The notes beneath the pieces are model-generated. The model did not search any database and had not been told where the DNA came from. It saw only the letters and a program-made list of their open reading frames with translations. Shown piece after piece: positions 21,259 through 21,666 of a stretch of 21,666 nt of DNA. This DNA comes from Nitrososphaerota archaeon. Lineage in GTDB: Archaea > Thermoproteota > Nitrososphaeria > Nitrososphaerales > Gagatemarchaeaceae. The DNA lies in assembly GCA_005877225.1 (NCBI GenBank), contig VBPK01000140.1, positions 1 through 21,666 of the forward strand, written 5' to 3'. The stretch's first letter is position 1. The number at the start of each line of letters is the position of its first letter. Position numbers and translations under genes: made by a program.

Positions 21259-21270
21259 GCTTATTTAACG
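21259..21270 (-). promoter_or_regulatory. TATA-like box for the psmB-aCPSF1 unit
   Basis: The 104-bp gap after sepF contains, on the minus strand, CGTTAAATAAGC, a good archaeal TATA match with an upstream purine stretch. With normal spacing, transcription would begin near 21237, giving a leader of roughly 45 bases that includes the GGGGTG before the TTG start. By eye only. Confidence 0.5.
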
Positions 21271-21295
21271 TTTCTAGTGAATCGTCTTGTCGGCA

Positions 21296-21601
21296 CTACT
21301 GGAGGCCACGCCATATCTTTACGCCGGGGGGGGTTATCACCACGCGCTCGTCGCCCAGCCTCGCGATGTCTCCCCCGATTGCGGTCGCGAATTCGTAGAG
21401 CTGCTCGACGGATGACTTCAGTTCGTCGACGCTCTTCTGCGCGAGCGGGGTGACCTTGAGGATGATTATCGTCTTCTTGGTCACATCCTCCTGGATTTTC
21501 GGGATCTCGTCTATCGACCTGAGCGCGAGGGCCTTGAGCAGGATGCCGGCTCCCCTCCCCTCGAGGCTCTTCAACTCCTCTTCAACGGCTCCCGACGACA
21601 A
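21296..21601 (-). CDS. sepF: SepF-family cell division protein
   Basis: A 101-residue protein of the archaeal SepF family, which anchors FtsZ to the membrane during division. The conserved core is TIIILKVTPLAQKSVDELKS, VEQLYEFATAIGGDIARLGD and the signature ERVVITPPGVKIWRG at the C-terminus. The N-terminal part (EELKSLEGRGAGILLKALAL) is helical and acidic, without the clear amphipathic membrane helix found at the start of many SepF proteins. The start is TTG; in-frame codons further up reach a TAA without any ATG, GTG or TTG. A TATA-like box lies about 37 bases upstream. Its presence implies FtsZ-based division in this organism. It is the first gene of the sepF-psmB-aCPSF1-egsA neighbourhood. 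Confidence 0.88.
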   Translation of the reverse strand: MSSGAVEEELKSLEGRGAGILLKALALRSIDEIPKIQEDVTKKTIIILKVTPLAQKSVDELKSSVEQLYEFATAIGGDIARLGDERVVITPPGVKIWRGLQ

Positions 21602-21634
21602 TTCTTGCCTGCTTTTCGATGCGTACCTCCCCTG

Positions 21635-21642
21635 TTATTAAA
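21635..21642 (-). promoter_or_regulatory. TATA-like box for sepF
   Basis: On the minus strand CTTTAATAAC is centred about 37 bases before the sepF TTG, so transcription would start near 21612 with a short leader. A strong GGGGAGGT at 21625-21632 would then be upstream of the transcription start and is probably not used as a ribosome binding site. By eye only. Confidence 0.45.
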
Positions 21643-21666
21643 GATAGACGAGCGCGTATCGGCCGC

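Noticed and set aside
21625..21632. GGGGAGGT as the ribosome binding site that sets the sepF start
   Set aside because: No start codon of any usual kind lies 4-10 bases after it in the sepF frame, and the TATA box position puts it upstream of the predicted transcript start.
1..21666. Search for CRISPR arrays, insertion sequences, phage genes or defence islands
   Set aside because: No regularly spaced repeats, transposase, integrase, capsid or defence-gene domains were seen; all large frames are explained by housekeeping genes.

Overview
The window is from an archaeal chromosome with fairly high G+C. It is almost all housekeeping genes, with no prophage, insertion sequence, CRISPR array or tRNA gene that I can see. 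The archaeal assignment rests on a G1P dehydrogenase, the KEOPS subunits Kae1, Bud32 and Pcc1, ribosomal proteins eS1 and uS15, RNase P Pop5, an aCPSF1 ribonuclease, archaeal NadM, and two proteasome beta subunits. The beta pair, SepF and the uS15 N-terminus point to the TACK/Thermoproteota group, perhaps a Nitrososphaeria relative. That last step is inference.

Layout. Bases 1-487 hold the C-terminal half of a YchF-type GTPase. Bases 492-7428 are one long minus-strand series, read from the right: an unrecognised protein, kae1, bud32, rdgB, rps15, a RecJ-like DHH nuclease, pcc1, serS, rps3ae. Spacing is very tight, with ATGA and TTGA overlaps. It joins tRNA modification (three of four core KEOPS subunits), tRNA charging, ribosome assembly, DNA maintenance and nucleotide-pool cleaning. 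A divergent promoter at about 7450 also feeds a plus-strand set: a COG1325 RNA-binding protein, RNase P Pop5, and an SCP2 protein.

Bases 8592-11260 (minus) carry an acyl-CoA unit: acyl-CoA dehydrogenase, a thiolase disrupted by an internal deletion with frameshift, and a DUF35 zinc-ribbon/OB partner. A largely empty 437-bp gap follows. Then come a CoA-binding protein, a ribbon-helix-helix-like protein and a 58-residue unknown protein on the plus strand.

Bases 12525-14882 (minus) hold rtcA, a proteasome beta subunit whose catalytic threonine position is alanine, and a UPF0173 metallo-hydrolase. NadM, a class V aminotransferase and a long FKBP-type isomerase are on the plus strand. Bases 17547-21601 (minus) read sepF, an active-type proteasome beta subunit, aCPSF1 and egsA.

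The most notable points are: (1) two clear, conserved genes with no ATG/GTG/TTG start available, rps15 (best start ACG) and pop5 (best start CTG, in a CTGA overlap); (2) the Thr1-to-Ala beta subunit beside an intact one elsewhere in the window; (3) the thiolase deletion that removes a catalytic segment; (4) the unrecognised gene directly before kae1, a candidate partner of KEOPS or tRNA modification. Start codons are unusually often TTG.
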